DNA of 64,000 nucleotides, taken from Micromonospora chokoriensis. GTDB taxonomy: Bacteria; Actinomycetota; Actinomycetes; Mycobacteriales; Micromonosporaceae. Positions 16,465-26,460 of the stretch are shown here, piece after piece. The notes below the pieces were generated by a model. The model was given only the letters and a program-made list of their open reading frames with translations, searched no databases and was not told where the DNA came from. Numbering within the stretch: the stretch's first letter is position 1; the number at the start of each line of letters is the position of its first letter. The translations under genes and the position numbers were made by a program. The stretch covers positions 3,224,001 to 3,288,000 of the forward strand of contig NZ_LT607409.1 in NCBI RefSeq assembly GCF_900091505.1. Reading direction: 5' to 3'.

Positions 16465-17271
16465 TCACCCCGCGGGCTTCTCGGTGACGAAGATGGCGGT
16501 GCCGGGGAAGAGCCGTCCGCGCAGCGGACTCCACTGCCCCCAGATGCCCTCGTGCCCCTCCGGCCACTCCGGCTCCACCAGGTCCACCAGCCGGAAGCCG
16601 GCCCCGACCAGCTCCCGGACCCGGTCGCCGAGCGTGCGGTGCTGTTCGACGTAGGTGGCCACGCCGGATTCGTCCTGCTCCACGTAGGGGGAACGGTCGA
16701 AGTACGAGTGCACGGCGGTCAGCCCGCCCTCGCCGGGGTCGTCGAGGAAGATCCAGCGCATCGGATGGGTCACCGAGAACACCCACCGTCCGCCGGGGCG
16801 CAGCACCCGGTGCACCTCGGCGTGCAGGGCCGCCGAGTCGTCCACGAACGGGATCGCGCCGAACGCGGTGCAGGCGAGGTCGAAGGACCGGTCGGCGAAC
16901 GGCAGGGCGAGGGCGTCGGCCTGCACCAGCGGTACGCGTACCCCGGTGGTGTCGGCGGCCGTGGCGGCGTGCCGCAACATGCCGGCGGACAGGTCGAAGG
17001 CGACCGGTCGGGCGCCCTGGGTGGCGAGCCAGCGGGCGGCGGCCGCCGCGCCGCAGCCGACCTCCAGCACACGCCGCCCGGACACCTCGCCGAGCAGGTG
17101 GGCGTCGGCCTCGCGGAGACCTTCCGGACACCAGACGAAGTCCACGTCGCCGAGGAACGCGCCGTGCTCGGCCTGGTAGTCGTCGGCGTCGGTGTCCCAC
17201 CAGCCGCGGTTGGCCCGTCGGACCTCGGCGTCGGCCACCCGGCGCCGGGTGACCCTGCTGTCGTCATCCAC
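16465..17271 (-). CDS. Class I SAM-dependent methyltransferase
   Basis: The protein has 268 residues from GTG 17271, which follows TAGCGT plus seven bases on the minus strand; an open frame extends further upstream without support. Motif I is VLEVGCGAAAAARWLATQG, motif post-I VAFDLSAGML, motif II FDLACTAFGAIPF and motif III LRPGGRWVFSVTHPM. The N-terminus (RANRGWWDTDADDYQAEHG) is typical of an actinobacterial family of small-molecule methyltransferases near core genes. The substrate is unknown. Confidence 0.85.
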   Translation of the reverse strand: MDDDSRVTRRRVADAEVRRANRGWWDTDADDYQAEHGAFLGDVDFVWCPEGLREADAHLLGEVSGRRVLEVGCGAAAAARWLATQGARPVAFDLSAGMLRHAATAADTTGVRVPLVQADALALPFADRSFDLACTAFGAIPFVDDSAALHAEVHRVLRPGGRWVFSVTHPMRWIFLDDPGEGGLTAVHSYFDRSPYVEQDESGVATYVEQHRTLGDRVRELVGAGFRLVDLVEPEWPEGHEGIWGQWSPLRGRLFPGTAIFVTEKPAG

Positions 17272-17736
17272 GGCGCACACGCTAGGCCCTCCCCGTCGCG
17301 TGGGGAGCGGCGACGCGGCCACGATTCGTCGAGCGGCGCTGCGGTCGACGCGGTGCCCGAGCGGTCGCGGTGTCCGAGCCGCCGGGGTTGCGGGCGTGGG
17401 GACGGCCGCTCGCCGCCCGTCCCACCAGGGTCGAAAGTGACTGCTGTGACGCACGAGACAGCAGGGGTCGTTTCCGGGCGATTGTTCGCCTTTCGCAGGT
17501 CACCGCACGGAGAGAAGCCGGGAGGGCTTGCACGCTGTGGTAATGCGCACGGTAGGCTAGACGATGCGCTCGCGGATCGCGTTGCCTCGGCAGGGAGCAG
17601 GTGCGCGGTCGACGGAGCCACATCATGATCTCAACTTGCGATCGTTCGGTGTGCCCGGCGACGGATCCGCTGGCGCGAACAGGTCACCGCGACACCAGCC
17701 TGCTGTGACAACCCACCGACCGGAGCAACCGCCCAC
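17272..17736 (+). promoter_or_regulatory. rpsA promoter and long leader region
   Basis: This 465-nt gap between divergent genes has no credible coding region. A promoter candidate is TTGCAC (17528-17533), 19 nt, TAGGCT (17553-17558), giving a leader of about 170 nt before rpsA ATG 17737. S1 commonly represses its own mRNA through the leader, so a structured leader would be expected, but I do not see a conserved motif. Confidence 0.45.
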
Positions 17737-19245
17737 ATGACGAGCAGCATCGAGGCCCCCTCGAGCGCCACCCGGGTCACCCACGACGATCTCGGTTCCG
17801 AGGAGGCTTTCCTCGCCGCGATCGACGAGACCATCAAGTACTTCAACGACGGCGACATTGTCGAAGGCACCGTCGTCAAGGTCGATCGGGACGAGGTCCT
17901 GCTCGACATCGGCTACAAGACCGAGGGCGTCATCCCCTCTCGGGAGTTGTCGATCAAGCACGACGTGGACCCCGCCGAGGTTGTGACGGTTGGTGACCAC
18001 ATCGAGGCCCTGGTCCTCCAGAAGGAGGACAAGGAGGGGCGTCTGATCCTCTCCAAGAAGCGGGCGCAGTACGAGCGGGCCTGGGGCACGATCGAGAAGA
18101 TCAAGGACGAGGACGGCGTCGTCCGCGGTTCGGTCATCGAGGTGGTCAAGGGCGGCCTCATCCTCGACATCGGGCTGCGCGGCTTCCTGCCCGCGTCGCT
18201 GGTCGAGATGCGTCGCGTGCGTGACCTGCAGCCGTACGTCGGGCGGGAGCTCGAAGCCAAGATCATCGAGCTGGACAAGAACCGCAACAACGTGGTCCTG
18301 TCCCGCCGGGCCTGGCTCGAGCAGACGCAGTCCGAGGTGCGCACCGAGTTCCTCAACAAGCTGCAGAAGGGCCAGGTCCGCAAGGGCGTCGTGTCCTCGA
18401 TCGTCAACTTCGGCGCGTTCGTGGACCTCGGCGGCGTCGACGGTCTGGTGCACGTCTCCGAGCTGTCCTGGAAGCACATCGACCACCCGTCCGAGGTCGT
18501 CGAGGTGGGCCAGGAGGTCGAGGTCGAGGTCCTGGACGTCGACCTGGACCGCGAGCGTGTCTCCCTGTCGCTGAAGGCGACCCAGGAGGACCCGTGGCGG
18601 CAGTTCGCCCGCACCCACGCGATCCAGCAGATCGTGCCGGGTAAGGTCACCAAGCTGGTTCCGTTCGGTGCGTTCGTCCGCGTCGACGACGGCATCGAGG
18701 GCCTGGTCCACATCTCCGAGCTGGCCGAGCGCCACGTGGAGATTCCGGAGCAGGTCGTCCAGGTCGGCTCCGAGGTCATGGTCAAGGTCATCGACATCGA
18801 CCTGGAGCGCCGCCGGATCTCGCTGTCGCTCAAGCAGGCCAACGAGGGCTTCGTCGAGGGCGAGGAGCACTTCGACCCGACCCTCTACGGCATGGCCGCG
18901 ACGTACGACAACGAGGGCAACTACATCTACCCGGAGGGCTTCGACCCGGAGACGGGCGAGTGGCTCGAGGGCTACGACAAGCAGCGCGAGACCTGGGAGA
19001 ACCAGTACGCCGAGGCTCGTCAGCGCTGGGAGGCCCACACCAAGCAGGTGCAGACCTCTCGGGCCGCCGACGCCGAGGCCGCTGCCAACCCGGCCCCGGC
19101 CGTCGCGGCCGCTGCCGGTGGCGGCGGTGGCACCACCTCCTCGTCCAGCCCGGCCCCGAGCCGGCAGGCCGAGGAGCCGGCCGGCACGCTGGCCACCGAC
19201 GAGGCGCTCGCCGCACTGCGGGAGAAGCTCGCCGGCGGTAAGTGA
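17737..19245 (+). CDS. rpsA: 30S ribosomal protein S1
   Basis: The 502-residue protein has four S1 OB-fold domains (about 36-105, 121-187, 208-276 and 293-362). They are marked by GDIVEGTVVKVDRDEVLLDIGYKTEG, GLILDIGLRGFLPASL, FGAFVDLGGVDGLVHVSELSW and FGAFVRVDDGIEGLVHISELA. The C-terminal 120 residues are an Ala/Ser/Pro/Gln-rich tail. Four domains and this tail are usual in actinobacteria, against six domains in E. coli. It binds mRNA for translation initiation. Confidence 0.96.
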   Translation: MTSSIEAPSSATRVTHDDLGSEEAFLAAIDETIKYFNDGDIVEGTVVKVDRDEVLLDIGYKTEGVIPSRELSIKHDVDPAEVVTVGDHIEALVLQKEDKEGRLILSKKRAQYERAWGTIEKIKDEDGVVRGSVIEVVKGGLILDIGLRGFLPASLVEMRRVRDLQPYVGRELEAKIIELDKNRNNVVLSRRAWLEQTQSEVRTEFLNKLQKGQVRKGVVSSIVNFGAFVDLGGVDGLVHVSELSWKHIDHPSEVVEVGQEVEVEVLDVDLDRERVSLSLKATQEDPWRQFARTHAIQQIVPGKVTKLVPFGAFVRVDDGIEGLVHISELAERHVEIPEQVVQVGSEVMVKVIDIDLERRRISLSLKQANEGFVEGEEHFDPTLYGMAATYDNEGNYIYPEGFDPETGEWLEGYDKQRETWENQYAEARQRWEAHTKQVQTSRAADAEAAANPAPAVAAAAGGGGGTTSSSSPAPSRQAEEPAGTLATDEALAALREKLAGGK

Positions 19246-19262
19246 CCCGCTGAACGACGACG

Positions 19263-19312
19263 GGCCCCGTCCCCGCGATCTTCGGATCGCCGGGGGCGGG
19301 GCCTTCGCCGTG
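19263..19312 (+). terminator. rpsA terminator
   Basis: A long GC stem (19263-19280 with 19285-19312, small asymmetries) is closed by a TTCG tetraloop at 19281-19284. It lies 18 nt after the rpsA stop. Confidence 0.8.
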
Positions 19313-19373
19313 AGCGGGTGCCAGCTGCTGAGCGGGTTTGGTGGTGGGCTCGGGCATCCGGTTGACTGGTCGG

Positions 19374-20555
19374 GTGTTGAGAGTGGGATTGACCGGCGGT
19401 ATCGGGTCGGGCAAGAGCGCGGTGGCGGCGCGGCTGGTCGAGCGGGGCGCGGTGCTCATCGACGCCGACCAGGTGGCGCGGGAGGTCGTGGCACCGGGCA
19501 CGGACGGGCTGGCCGAGATCGTCGCCGCCTTCTCCGACAGGGTGCTGGACGCCGACGGCGCGTTGGACCGTGCCGCACTCGGCGCACTGGTGTTCGCCGA
19601 CGAGGCGGCGCGCCGTCGACTCGAGTCGATCACCCACCCTCGGGTTCGGGCCCGTACCGCTGAGCTGACCGCCGCCGCGGCACCCGACTCGATCGTCGTC
19701 AACGACGTACCGCTGCTGGTCGAGGTGGGGCTCGCGCCCACGTACCACCTGGTGATCGTGGTGCAGACGGCCGTGCCGACCCGACTGGAACGGCTGGCGC
19801 GGGCCCGGGGGATGAGCCGCGCGGACGCCGAGCGGCGGATCGCCGCCCAGGCCGACGACGCCCGCCGGCGGGCCGCCGCGGACGTGGTGCTGACCAACGA
19901 CGGCAGCCTGGCGGACCTGCACGACGCCGTCGACGCGCTCTGGGTGCGGCGGTTGTCGCCCTACGAGGACAATCTGCGCGAGCGGCGGGTGGTCCCACCG
20001 GGTCGGAGCGACCGGGTCGGCGCCGACGAGACGTGGCCGGCGCAGTACGCGCGGCTGGCCGCCCGGATCCGACACGCGCTGGGCTCGCACGCCCTGCGGA
20101 TCGACCACATCGGTTCGACGGCGGTGCCCGGCCTCGCCGCCCAGGACGTCATCGACGTGCAGGTGGCCGTGTCCAGCCTCGCCGACGCCGATGGTGCGCT
20201 GGCCGACCGACTGGCGAACGCCGGATTCCCCCGGGTGCCGGGGCAGTGGTGGGACGACCCGCGTCCGGCTGGCAGCGATCGCTGGCAGAAGCGGTTGCAC
20301 GGTAGCGCCGACCCGGCCCGCCCGGTTCGCCTGCACGTGCGGGTGGCCGACTCGCCGGGCTGGCGGTACGCCTTGATGATGCGCGACCACCTGCGTGCCG
20401 ACCCGGATCAGCGGTCCGCGTACCTGCTGCTCAAGCGGGACCTCGCCGACGCGGCACCGGAGGTCGGCGAATCGGGTACGGCCAGCGATCCGTGGTTCGA
20501 CGAGGAGTACCTGCGGGCTGAGCAGTGGGCCGAGCAGACCGGCTGGCGACCCTGA
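19374..20555 (+). CDS. coaE: Dephospho-CoA kinase fused to a GrpB/UPF0157 domain
   Basis: The 393-residue protein starts at GTG 19374. Residues 1-200 are CoaE: Walker A GLTGGIGSGKS, DADQVAREVVAPG, THPRVR, VNDVPLLVE and ARGMSRADAERRIAAQ. CoaE phosphorylates the 3'-hydroxyl of dephospho-CoA, the last CoA step. Residues about 215-393 are a GrpB-like nucleotidyltransferase fold (WPAQYARLAARIRHAL, LRIDHIGSTAVPGLAAQDVIDVQV, KRLHGSADPARPVRLHVRV). The same fusion exists in mycobacterial CoaE, where the second domain is reported to aid folding. It is clustered with rpsA as in other actinobacteria. Confidence 0.93.
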   Translation: MLRVGLTGGIGSGKSAVAARLVERGAVLIDADQVAREVVAPGTDGLAEIVAAFSDRVLDADGALDRAALGALVFADEAARRRLESITHPRVRARTAELTAAAAPDSIVVNDVPLLVEVGLAPTYHLVIVVQTAVPTRLERLARARGMSRADAERRIAAQADDARRRAAADVVLTNDGSLADLHDAVDALWVRRLSPYEDNLRERRVVPPGRSDRVGADETWPAQYARLAARIRHALGSHALRIDHIGSTAVPGLAAQDVIDVQVAVSSLADADGALADRLANAGFPRVPGQWWDDPRPAGSDRWQKRLHGSADPARPVRLHVRVADSPGWRYALMMRDHLRADPDQRSAYLLLKRDLADAAPEVGESGTASDPWFDEEYLRAEQWAEQTGWRP

Positions 20556-20565
20556 GCGACACCGG

Positions 20566-22281
20566 TCAGCGGGCAGGGTGGGGTCGAGGGGCGGCGGGCC
20601 GGGGGATCGGGGCGAGCCGGGGCACCACTGTGGGACGGAGATCCAGGTGAGCCCACGCGTCGGCGTCGGTGTGCAGTTCCAGCCGGTGTAGCCACCCGTC
20701 GCGGTCGATCCAGTAGCGCAGCCGCGTGCCGGCCGAGCCGACCTCGACGACGTCCACGGTCTGTCCGTCGGCGACGTCCTCGCGTACCCGCACGGCCGTA
20801 CCCCGTGGCCCGACCGACCCGGCGGCCACGGCCGCGTCCACCAGCACGCTCACCGCGTCGCCGCCGGCGCGGGAGACGCGCCACGGCCCGGCCGGGGGTG
20901 GCAGCGGCGGCCGTTCGGGCTGTTCCGCGGTGCCGCCACCGGCGGCGCCGGCGGGCAGGTCCGCCCGGGCCAGGCCGGTGGTGTCGCGCCGCAGCAGGGT
21001 CCGGCGGTCCGGCACTCCCAGGTCGGCAACCGCGAGGTACGCGGTACGTGTGGTCCAGTTCAACCAGCCGGCGGCCCGCAGGTTCGTGTCCGTGCCGACG
21101 GGTGCGGTCAGCGTCAGCGTGGCACCGCTCTTCGCCCGCAACCGGGCCGGTAGCTGGTCCAGTCGACGCCGTTCGGCGTCGGTCAGCGCGCGGGGCAGGC
21201 CGGGCCGGCCACCGAGGGCGTCCACCGGGTGCAACGTCGGCCGGTCCGTCCGGTTGAGGACCACGGTGACCGGGCCGACGCCGGGCAGCCGCGTCACCAG
21301 TTTGTGCAGGCGGGCGTCCTGGTCGAGCCAGAACCGGGCCTGGCCGTCCGGCTCGGCGCTCGCCGAGCCGGAGGTGCCACCGGGTGTCGCACGAGGCGCT
21401 GGTGTTCCGGGCAACGGCGCCTGGAGGACGTCCACCGGCCCGGCGGCCACGGTGTCCCGGGCGATCCAGCGAGCACCACTGTCGGGTGCCGCCCGTGTCG
21501 CGTCCGGACGGTCGGCGGCGAGGCCGAGGAGCAGGTCGAGCACCGGCGCCAGGCTCGTCCCAGGTGCGAGGCGGTGCAACCGCCAACGGTCCGTGGGGGG
21601 CACCAGCGGTGGTGCGGCGGGAGTGGGTACGGCCGCGGGGTCGGGTCGGACCACCAGGACCGCGCCGACCCTCTGCACCAGCCCTCGTTCGGCGCCCGCG
21701 CCCGGCCCACCCACGTCGAGGTAGAGCAGGGACCGCGACCAGTCCACCCAGCCCACCAGTTCGATCCGGGCGGCGTCGACGCCGGCGGTGACCCGGACCC
21801 CGGAGCGCAGGTCCCGCAGGTTGGTGACCCGTACGGCGGCCAGCCGCTCGCCCTCGGCGAGGGTCAGCGGCCGGGACGGCTCGGGTGGGTCGGGCGCCCA
21901 ACTCAACAGCCCGAGCACCAACGCCGCCGCGGACGTCACAGCGGTCAACGCGAGCAACAGCAGCACGGTACGCCGACGGCGGTTGACCGGGGTGCGGCCG
22001 TCCGTCGGCTCGGCGGCAGGTGCGGAGGTGTCGTCGGCGCGGGTGGTCGGTCCGGCCCTGTCGAGACGTCGCCCGGTGACGGGTCGGCGCTTGCCGGCGG
22101 GCCGCCCGCTGCCGGTCCGGGCGGTGGCGGGTCGGCTGGTGGTGGGCCGCACAGCGGCGTCGGAGGGACTCCCCGCGTCCCCGGTGTCGGTGCTGCCCGC
22201 GGTGGAAGCCCGCCGTCTGTCATCGGCCCTGCGGCCGGCGCGTGTGGTGGTGTCGGGAGCCGGGGTCGGAGAGGTGTCCAC
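20566..22281 (-). CDS. Membrane-anchored protein with two tandem beta-rich repeats, function unknown
   Basis: The protein has about 571 residues if started at GTG 22281; the frame is open to 22506 (TTG) and the start is uncertain. An Arg/Pro/Thr-rich disordered N-terminus (~100 residues) leads to one transmembrane helix (RRRTVLLLLALTAVTSAAALV). The extracellular part holds two copies of a paired module: GWVDWSRSLLYLDV with FWLDQDARLHKLV, then GWLNWTTRTAYLAV with YWIDRDGWLHRLEL. The repeats suggest a two-lobed, LppX/LolA-like beta-sheet receptor, but I do not recognise the family with certainty. The gene ends 10 nt from the convergent coaE stop. Confidence 0.6.
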   Translation of the reverse strand: MDTSPTPAPDTTTRAGRRADDRRRASTAGSTDTGDAGSPSDAAVRPTTSRPATARTGSGRPAGKRRPVTGRRLDRAGPTTRADDTSAPAAEPTDGRTPVNRRRRTVLLLLALTAVTSAAALVLGLLSWAPDPPEPSRPLTLAEGERLAAVRVTNLRDLRSGVRVTAGVDAARIELVGWVDWSRSLLYLDVGGPGAGAERGLVQRVGAVLVVRPDPAAVPTPAAPPLVPPTDRWRLHRLAPGTSLAPVLDLLLGLAADRPDATRAAPDSGARWIARDTVAAGPVDVLQAPLPGTPAPRATPGGTSGSASAEPDGQARFWLDQDARLHKLVTRLPGVGPVTVVLNRTDRPTLHPVDALGGRPGLPRALTDAERRRLDQLPARLRAKSGATLTLTAPVGTDTNLRAAGWLNWTTRTAYLAVADLGVPDRRTLLRRDTTGLARADLPAGAAGGGTAEQPERPPLPPPAGPWRVSRAGGDAVSVLVDAAVAAGSVGPRGTAVRVREDVADGQTVDVVEVGSAGTRLRYWIDRDGWLHRLELHTDADAWAHLDLRPTVVPRLAPIPRPAAPRPHPAR

Positions 22282-22567
22282 GGAGATGAAACGGGCGGGG
22301 AGGCGCGGGGGTGACGAGCAGGGGCGCTCGCGGCGGCCGGTCTGCGCGGTGAGCGCGACCACACCGGTGCGCACGCCGGACGAGCCGGGTGCTGCGACCG
22401 CAGTGCCGGGGACGGCCGGCCGTGATGACGGCCTGGCCACCTGCCCGGTCGGCCGCCGCGAGCGGCCTACACGAAGAGGGTAGTCCCGGTGACATGGGCC
22501 ACACAATGGGAATATTGAAGCCGATCACGTACCTGGCGTGACGGCCGTTCCTGTCGGACCTCCGGCG

Positions 22568-22573
22568 TACCGT
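22568..22573 (+). promoter_or_regulatory. uvrB -10 box of a leaderless promoter
   Basis: TACCGT is followed by seven bases and ATG 22581, with no ribosome site. I see no palindromic GAAC-N4-GTTC LexA box upstream. Confidence 0.6.
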
Positions 22574-22580
22574 TGACGGT

Positions 22581-24689
22581 ATGGCGCTCGACATTCCCCG
22601 GCTGGACAGCCGCTTCCAGGTCGTCAGTGAGTTCCAGCCGGCCGGCGACCAGCCGGCCGCCATCGACGAGCTTGCGCGTCGGGTCCGGCGCGGCGACCGT
22701 AACACCGTGTTGCTCGGCGCGACCGGCACCGGCAAGAGCGCCACCACGGCGTGGCTGGTCGAGCGTCTCCAGCGCCCGACCCTGGTGCTCGCCCCCAACA
22801 AGACGCTCGCCGCGCAGCTGGCCAAGGAGTTCAGCGAGCTGCTGCCGCACAACGCTGTCGAATACTTCGTCTCGTACTACGACTACTACCAGCCCGAGGC
22901 GTACATCCCGCAGACCGACACCTACATCGAGAAGGACTCCTCGATCAACGAGGAGGTCGAGCGACTGCGGCACTCGGCCACGATGTCGCTGCTCACCCGC
23001 CGCGACGTGATCGTGGTGGCGACCGTCTCGGCGATCTACGGTCTGGGCACCCCGGAGGAATACCTCGACCGGGCGGTGAAGGTGCAGGTCGGCCAGGAGC
23101 TCGACCGCGACCAGCTGCTGCGTCGGCTGGTCGACATCCAGTACACCCGCAACGACATGGCCTTCCAGCGGGGCACCTTCCGGGTCCGCGGCGACACCCT
23201 GGAGATCATTCCGGCGTACGAGGAGTTGGCCGTCCGTGTCGAGCTGTTCGGTGACGAGGTGGAGAAGCTCTACTACCTCAACCCGTTGACCGGTGACGTG
23301 GTCCGCGAGGTCGACCAGCTGGTGATCTTCCCGGCGACGCACTACGCGGCCGGCCCGGAGCGGATGGAGCGGGCGATCCGCGACATCGAGGTGGAGCTGG
23401 CCGAGCGCCTCGCCGAGCTGGAGCGGCAGGGCAAGCTGCTGGAGGCGCAGCGGTTGCGGATGCGCACCACCTACGACATCGAGATGATGCGGCAGGTGGG
23501 CTTCTGCTCCGGCATCGAGAACTACTCGATGCACATGGACGGGCGGCTGCCCGGCAGCCCGCCGCACTGCCTGCTCGACTACTTCCCCGACGACTTCCTC
23601 ACCGTGGTCGACGAGTCGCACGTGACCATCCCGCAGATCGGCGGCATGTACGAGGGCGACGCGTCCCGCAAGCGGATGCTCATCGATCACGGCTTCCGGC
23701 TGCCCAGCGCGGCCGACAACCGGCCGCTGCGCTTCGACGAGTTCCTGGAGCGGGTCGGTCAGATGGTCTTCCTCTCCGCGACTCCCGGCACCTGGGAGAT
23801 GGAGCAGGCGCAGGGCGAGTTCGTCGAGCAGGTCATCCGGCCCACCGGCCTGGTCGACCCGCAGGTCGTGATCAAGCCGACCAAGGGCCAGATCGACGAC
23901 CTCATGCACGAGATCAAGCTGCGGACCGACCGCGACGAGCGGGTGCTGGTCACCACGTTGACCAAGAAGATGGCCGAGGACCTGTCCGACTACCTCCTGG
24001 AGAACGGCATCCGGGTGCGTTACCTGCACTCGGAGGTCGACACGCTGCGCCGGGTGGAGTTGCTGCGCGAGCTGCGCAAGGGCGACTACGACGTGCTGGT
24101 GGGCATCAACCTGCTCCGTGAAGGTCTGGACCTGCCCGAGGTGTCGCTGGTGGCGATCCTCGACGCCGACAAGGAGGGCTTCCTGCGCAGCGGCCGTTCG
24201 CTGATCCAGACCATCGGGCGGGCCGCTCGTAACGTCTCCGGTCAGGTGCACATGTACGCCGACAAGATCACTCCGTCGATGGCGGCGGCGATCGACGAGA
24301 CCGATCGGCGTCGGGCCAAGCAGATCGCGCACAACGAGGCGCACGGGATCAGCCCGGAGCCGTTGCGCAAGAAGATCCACGACATCCTGGACGACATCTA
24401 CCGCGAGGCGGAGGACACCGAGAACTCCCGGGTCGGCGGCGCCGTGCGTCAGCTCTCCCGGGGCAAGGCGCCGGTCAAGGAGACCCGCAGCAGGAGCCGG
24501 TCCGCGGCTGCCACCACCTCGCGGGAGGGGATGGCCCGCGCCGACCTGGCGCAGCTGATCCAGGAGCTCAACGACCAGATGCTGGCCGCCGCCCGCGAAC
24601 TGCAGTTCGAGCTGGCGGCTCGGATCCGCGACGAGGTCTCCGACCTGAAGAAGGAGCTCCGCGGTATGGACGCTGCCGGCGTGACGTGA
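22581..24689 (+). CDS. uvrB: UvrABC excinuclease subunit B
   Basis: The 702-residue protein has helicase motif [11 protein letters not shown] (46-55), the DNA-clamping beta-hairpin [17 protein letters not shown], motif [13 protein letters not shown], motif [26 protein letters not shown] and motif [11 protein letters not shown]. The C-terminal UVR motif ([27 protein letters not shown]) contacts UvrC. UvrB verifies damage delivered by UvrA. The gene stands alone, with its own leaderless promoter and a terminator. Confidence 0.97.
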   Translation: MALDIPRLDSRFQVVSEFQPAGDQPAAIDELARRVRRGDRNTVLLGATGTGKSATTAWLVERLQRPTLVLAPNKTLAAQLAKEFSELLPHNAVEYFVSYYDYYQPEAYIPQTDTYIEKDSSINEEVERLRHSATMSLLTRRDVIVVATVSAIYGLGTPEEYLDRAVKVQVGQELDRDQLLRRLVDIQYTRNDMAFQRGTFRVRGDTLEIIPAYEELAVRVELFGDEVEKLYYLNPLTGDVVREVDQLVIFPATHYAAGPERMERAIRDIEVELAERLAELERQGKLLEAQRLRMRTTYDIEMMRQVGFCSGIENYSMHMDGRLPGSPPHCLLDYFPDDFLTVVDESHVTIPQIGGMYEGDASRKRMLIDHGFRLPSAADNRPLRFDEFLERVGQMVFLSATPGTWEMEQAQGEFVEQVIRPTGLVDPQVVIKPTKGQIDDLMHEIKLRTDRDERVLVTTLTKKMAEDLSDYLLENGIRVRYLHSEVDTLRRVELLRELRKGDYDVLVGINLLREGLDLPEVSLVAILDADKEGFLRSGRSLIQTIGRAARNVSGQVHMYADKITPSMAAAIDETDRRRAKQIAHNEAHGISPEPLRKKIHDILDDIYREAEDTENSRVGGAVRQLSRGKAPVKETRSRSRSAAATTSREGMARADLAQLIQELNDQMLAAARELQFELAARIRDEVSDLKKELRGMDAAGVT

Positions 24690-24705
24690 CGGACGGCGAG
24701 ATCCT

Positions 24706-24731
24706 CACGGGCGGCCCGATGTCCGCCCGTG
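24706..24731 (+). terminator. uvrB terminator
   Basis: A 9-bp perfect stem (CACGGGCGG at 24706-24714, complement at 24723-24731) with an 8-nt loop begins 16 nt after the uvrB stop. Confidence 0.65.
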
Positions 24732-24917
24732 ACCTGGCTCCCACCGTCTGGTCCTTCGGCGCCTACCGCCCCTGATCCGGTACCGGCGCGAGTGCCGTGC
24801 CCACCTGCCGCAACCCGGCCGAACCGTGCTGGCGTGCGTCCCGAACGTGCCGATACGGCCCCTGCCCAGCCGGCGGGGGCCGTAGGTGTCGATGACGGGG
24901 GTCGGAGGTGCGTCGCT

Positions 24918-25035
24918 GGTGGGTCGGTGGTGGGGCTTGGGGGGTGGCGGTCGCTGGGTTCGGAGGTGGGTCGGTGGTGGGGCCTGGGGAGTGGCGGTCG
25001 CGGCGAGCGGAGGTGAGTCGGTGGTGGGGTCCTTT
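24918..25035. repeat. G-rich 47-bp tandem repeat
   Basis: The segment GGTGGGTCGGTGGTGGGG recurs at 47-nt intervals (starting about 24918, 24965 and 25012), giving two full units and a partial third. Runs of three or four G on the plus strand recur within each unit. The surrounding gap (24690-25477) has no gene I can support; the long minus-strand frame here is compositionally a shadow. Confidence 0.75.
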
Positions 25036-25428
25036 GGAGTTGAATCGTTTGTGGCATCACGGCCGCGTGCCAGCCATGCCCGGCAGCCACCCTGCGGCCC
25101 GTTCGTCCGGCGGTTCCTCGACCGGCCTCGCTGACGGCTGAATCGTTAGCGATATCAGCTCCATAGCGACCGCCGGTGGCAATGCCTCCTCGGCCTGCCA
25201 TGGTTCGGGGTTGCGAGGTCGGGCTGGGACGACACACCGGGTTCGCGCCGAACCGGTCTGTCCCGTCGGGCCGCAGGCCCCACACGGCCTCTGCCGCCTG
25301 AGAAACGCTCGCCCTGCGCTCGCTCGCCCTGCGCCGAGGACTCGGCGCGGGGCGGTGGTAACAGCACTTCTGGCCCTCGGAATCGGCGACGCGACCGAAT
25401 GCCCTGATTGCGGTGTGCGAGCAAACTA

Positions 25429-25457
25429 TTGCACTGGGTGATCGTCCTGCGTACTCT
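25429..25457 (+). promoter_or_regulatory. Promoter of the XRE regulator
   Basis: TTGCAC (25429-25434), a 17-nt spacer and TACTCT (25452-25457) form a good housekeeping promoter. A GCAA-ACTA-TTGC inverted repeat (25421-25432) overlaps the -35 region and could be an autoregulatory operator. Confidence 0.55.
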
Positions 25458-25477
25458 CCCTCGGTGGGGAGGCCGGG

Positions 25478-26335
25478 ATGCCGCTACCAACAAGTCCTGT
25501 CATTCGACGAGCACGTCTGGGCGCAGAGTTGCGCCAGCTACGCCGGCGCGAGGCGCTGACCCTGGAGCAGGTCTGCGACCGGCTGGGGTGGGCCTCGACG
25601 TCGAAGTTGTCCCGCATCGAGTTGGGTCAGAGCCGTCCTGACCTCGCCGATGTGCTGGATCTGCTGGACGTCTACAAGGTGCCCTCACCCGCCCGCGAAG
25701 CGCTGATCGTGATCGCCCGGGACGCGGCGACCAGCCGCGGCTGGTGGAAGACGCTGGGCGAGATGAGCGAACGGCAACGCACCTACGCCGAGTTGGAGGC
25801 GGGCGCGGCGGACATCGTCGAGTACCAGCCGTCGGTCGTGCCGGGGCTGCTCCAGACGCCCGCGTACGCCAGGGTGCTGGTCACGGCCGGCGCGCGACTC
25901 ACGCCCGAGGTGGACGTGGAGGCCGAGGTGCGTGCCCGTGCGCTGCGGCAGGAGGTGTTGCGGCGGGCCTACCCGCCGCGCTACACGGCGGTGCTCGCCG
26001 AGGCGGTCTGCGACCCGGGTGACCTGCCGGAGGCGGTCTGGCGTGAACAGCTGCGGCACCTGGTGGCCGTGACCGGGCTGTCGCACGTCACGGTGCGGCT
26101 GCTGCCACGCGGGGTGGCCGGCGGCGGGCTGCACCCACTCACGCCGTACTCCTGCTATGCCTTTCCCGACCCGGCGGACCCGCGGACGGTGATGCTGGAA
26201 GCGTTGACCACCGACGTGCGGTTGGCCACCGTGCTCGACGTCGACCGTTACCAACGGATGACCGAGGCGCTGCTGGGGGCGGCGTTGTCACCGGAGGAGA
26301 CCGTCACCGCGCTGGCCCGCCGCGTCGGCGAGTAG
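25478..26335 (+). CDS. XRE family helix-turn-helix regulator with DUF5753 domain
   Basis: The 285-residue protein has an N-terminal HTH (about 10-65, LGAELRQLRRREALTLEQVCDRLGWASTSKLSRIE) followed by DUF5753 (EYQPSVVPGLLQTPAYARVL, then RQEVLRR and LAEAVCD). This is the Scr1/BldB-partner class found in many copies in actinomycetes. ATG 25478 follows GGTGGGGAGG. Such regulators usually sit beside a small DUF397 gene, but none is present here. The target is unknown. Confidence 0.9.
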   Translation: MPLPTSPVIRRARLGAELRQLRRREALTLEQVCDRLGWASTSKLSRIELGQSRPDLADVLDLLDVYKVPSPAREALIVIARDAATSRGWWKTLGEMSERQRTYAELEAGAADIVEYQPSVVPGLLQTPAYARVLVTAGARLTPEVDVEAEVRARALRQEVLRRAYPPRYTAVLAEAVCDPGDLPEAVWREQLRHLVAVTGLSHVTVRLLPRGVAGGGLHPLTPYSCYAFPDPADPRTVMLEALTTDVRLATVLDVDRYQRMTEALLGAALSPEETVTALARRVGE

Positions 26336-26460
26336 GAGTCGTGGTGCCGCGCGGCCACCGGGCCCGGCGCCCCCGAGCCCGTCGGGACCGGCGGCCGGCG
26401 CGTGCGCGGGCACGATAACCGCGGGGTACGACAGCGCCCGCGGGTGTACGACGGCGGCGC

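Noticed and set aside
22441..22580. LexA/SOS box upstream of uvrB (also checked for uvrA and uvrC)
   Set aside because: No GAAC-N4-GTTC-type palindrome is visible near any of the three starts, so SOS control cannot be claimed from the sequence.
24449..25285. Minus-strand 278-residue frame in the uvrB-XRE gap
   Set aside because: It starts over the G-rich repeat and ends inside uvrB; Pro/Thr/His low complexity with no ribosome site.
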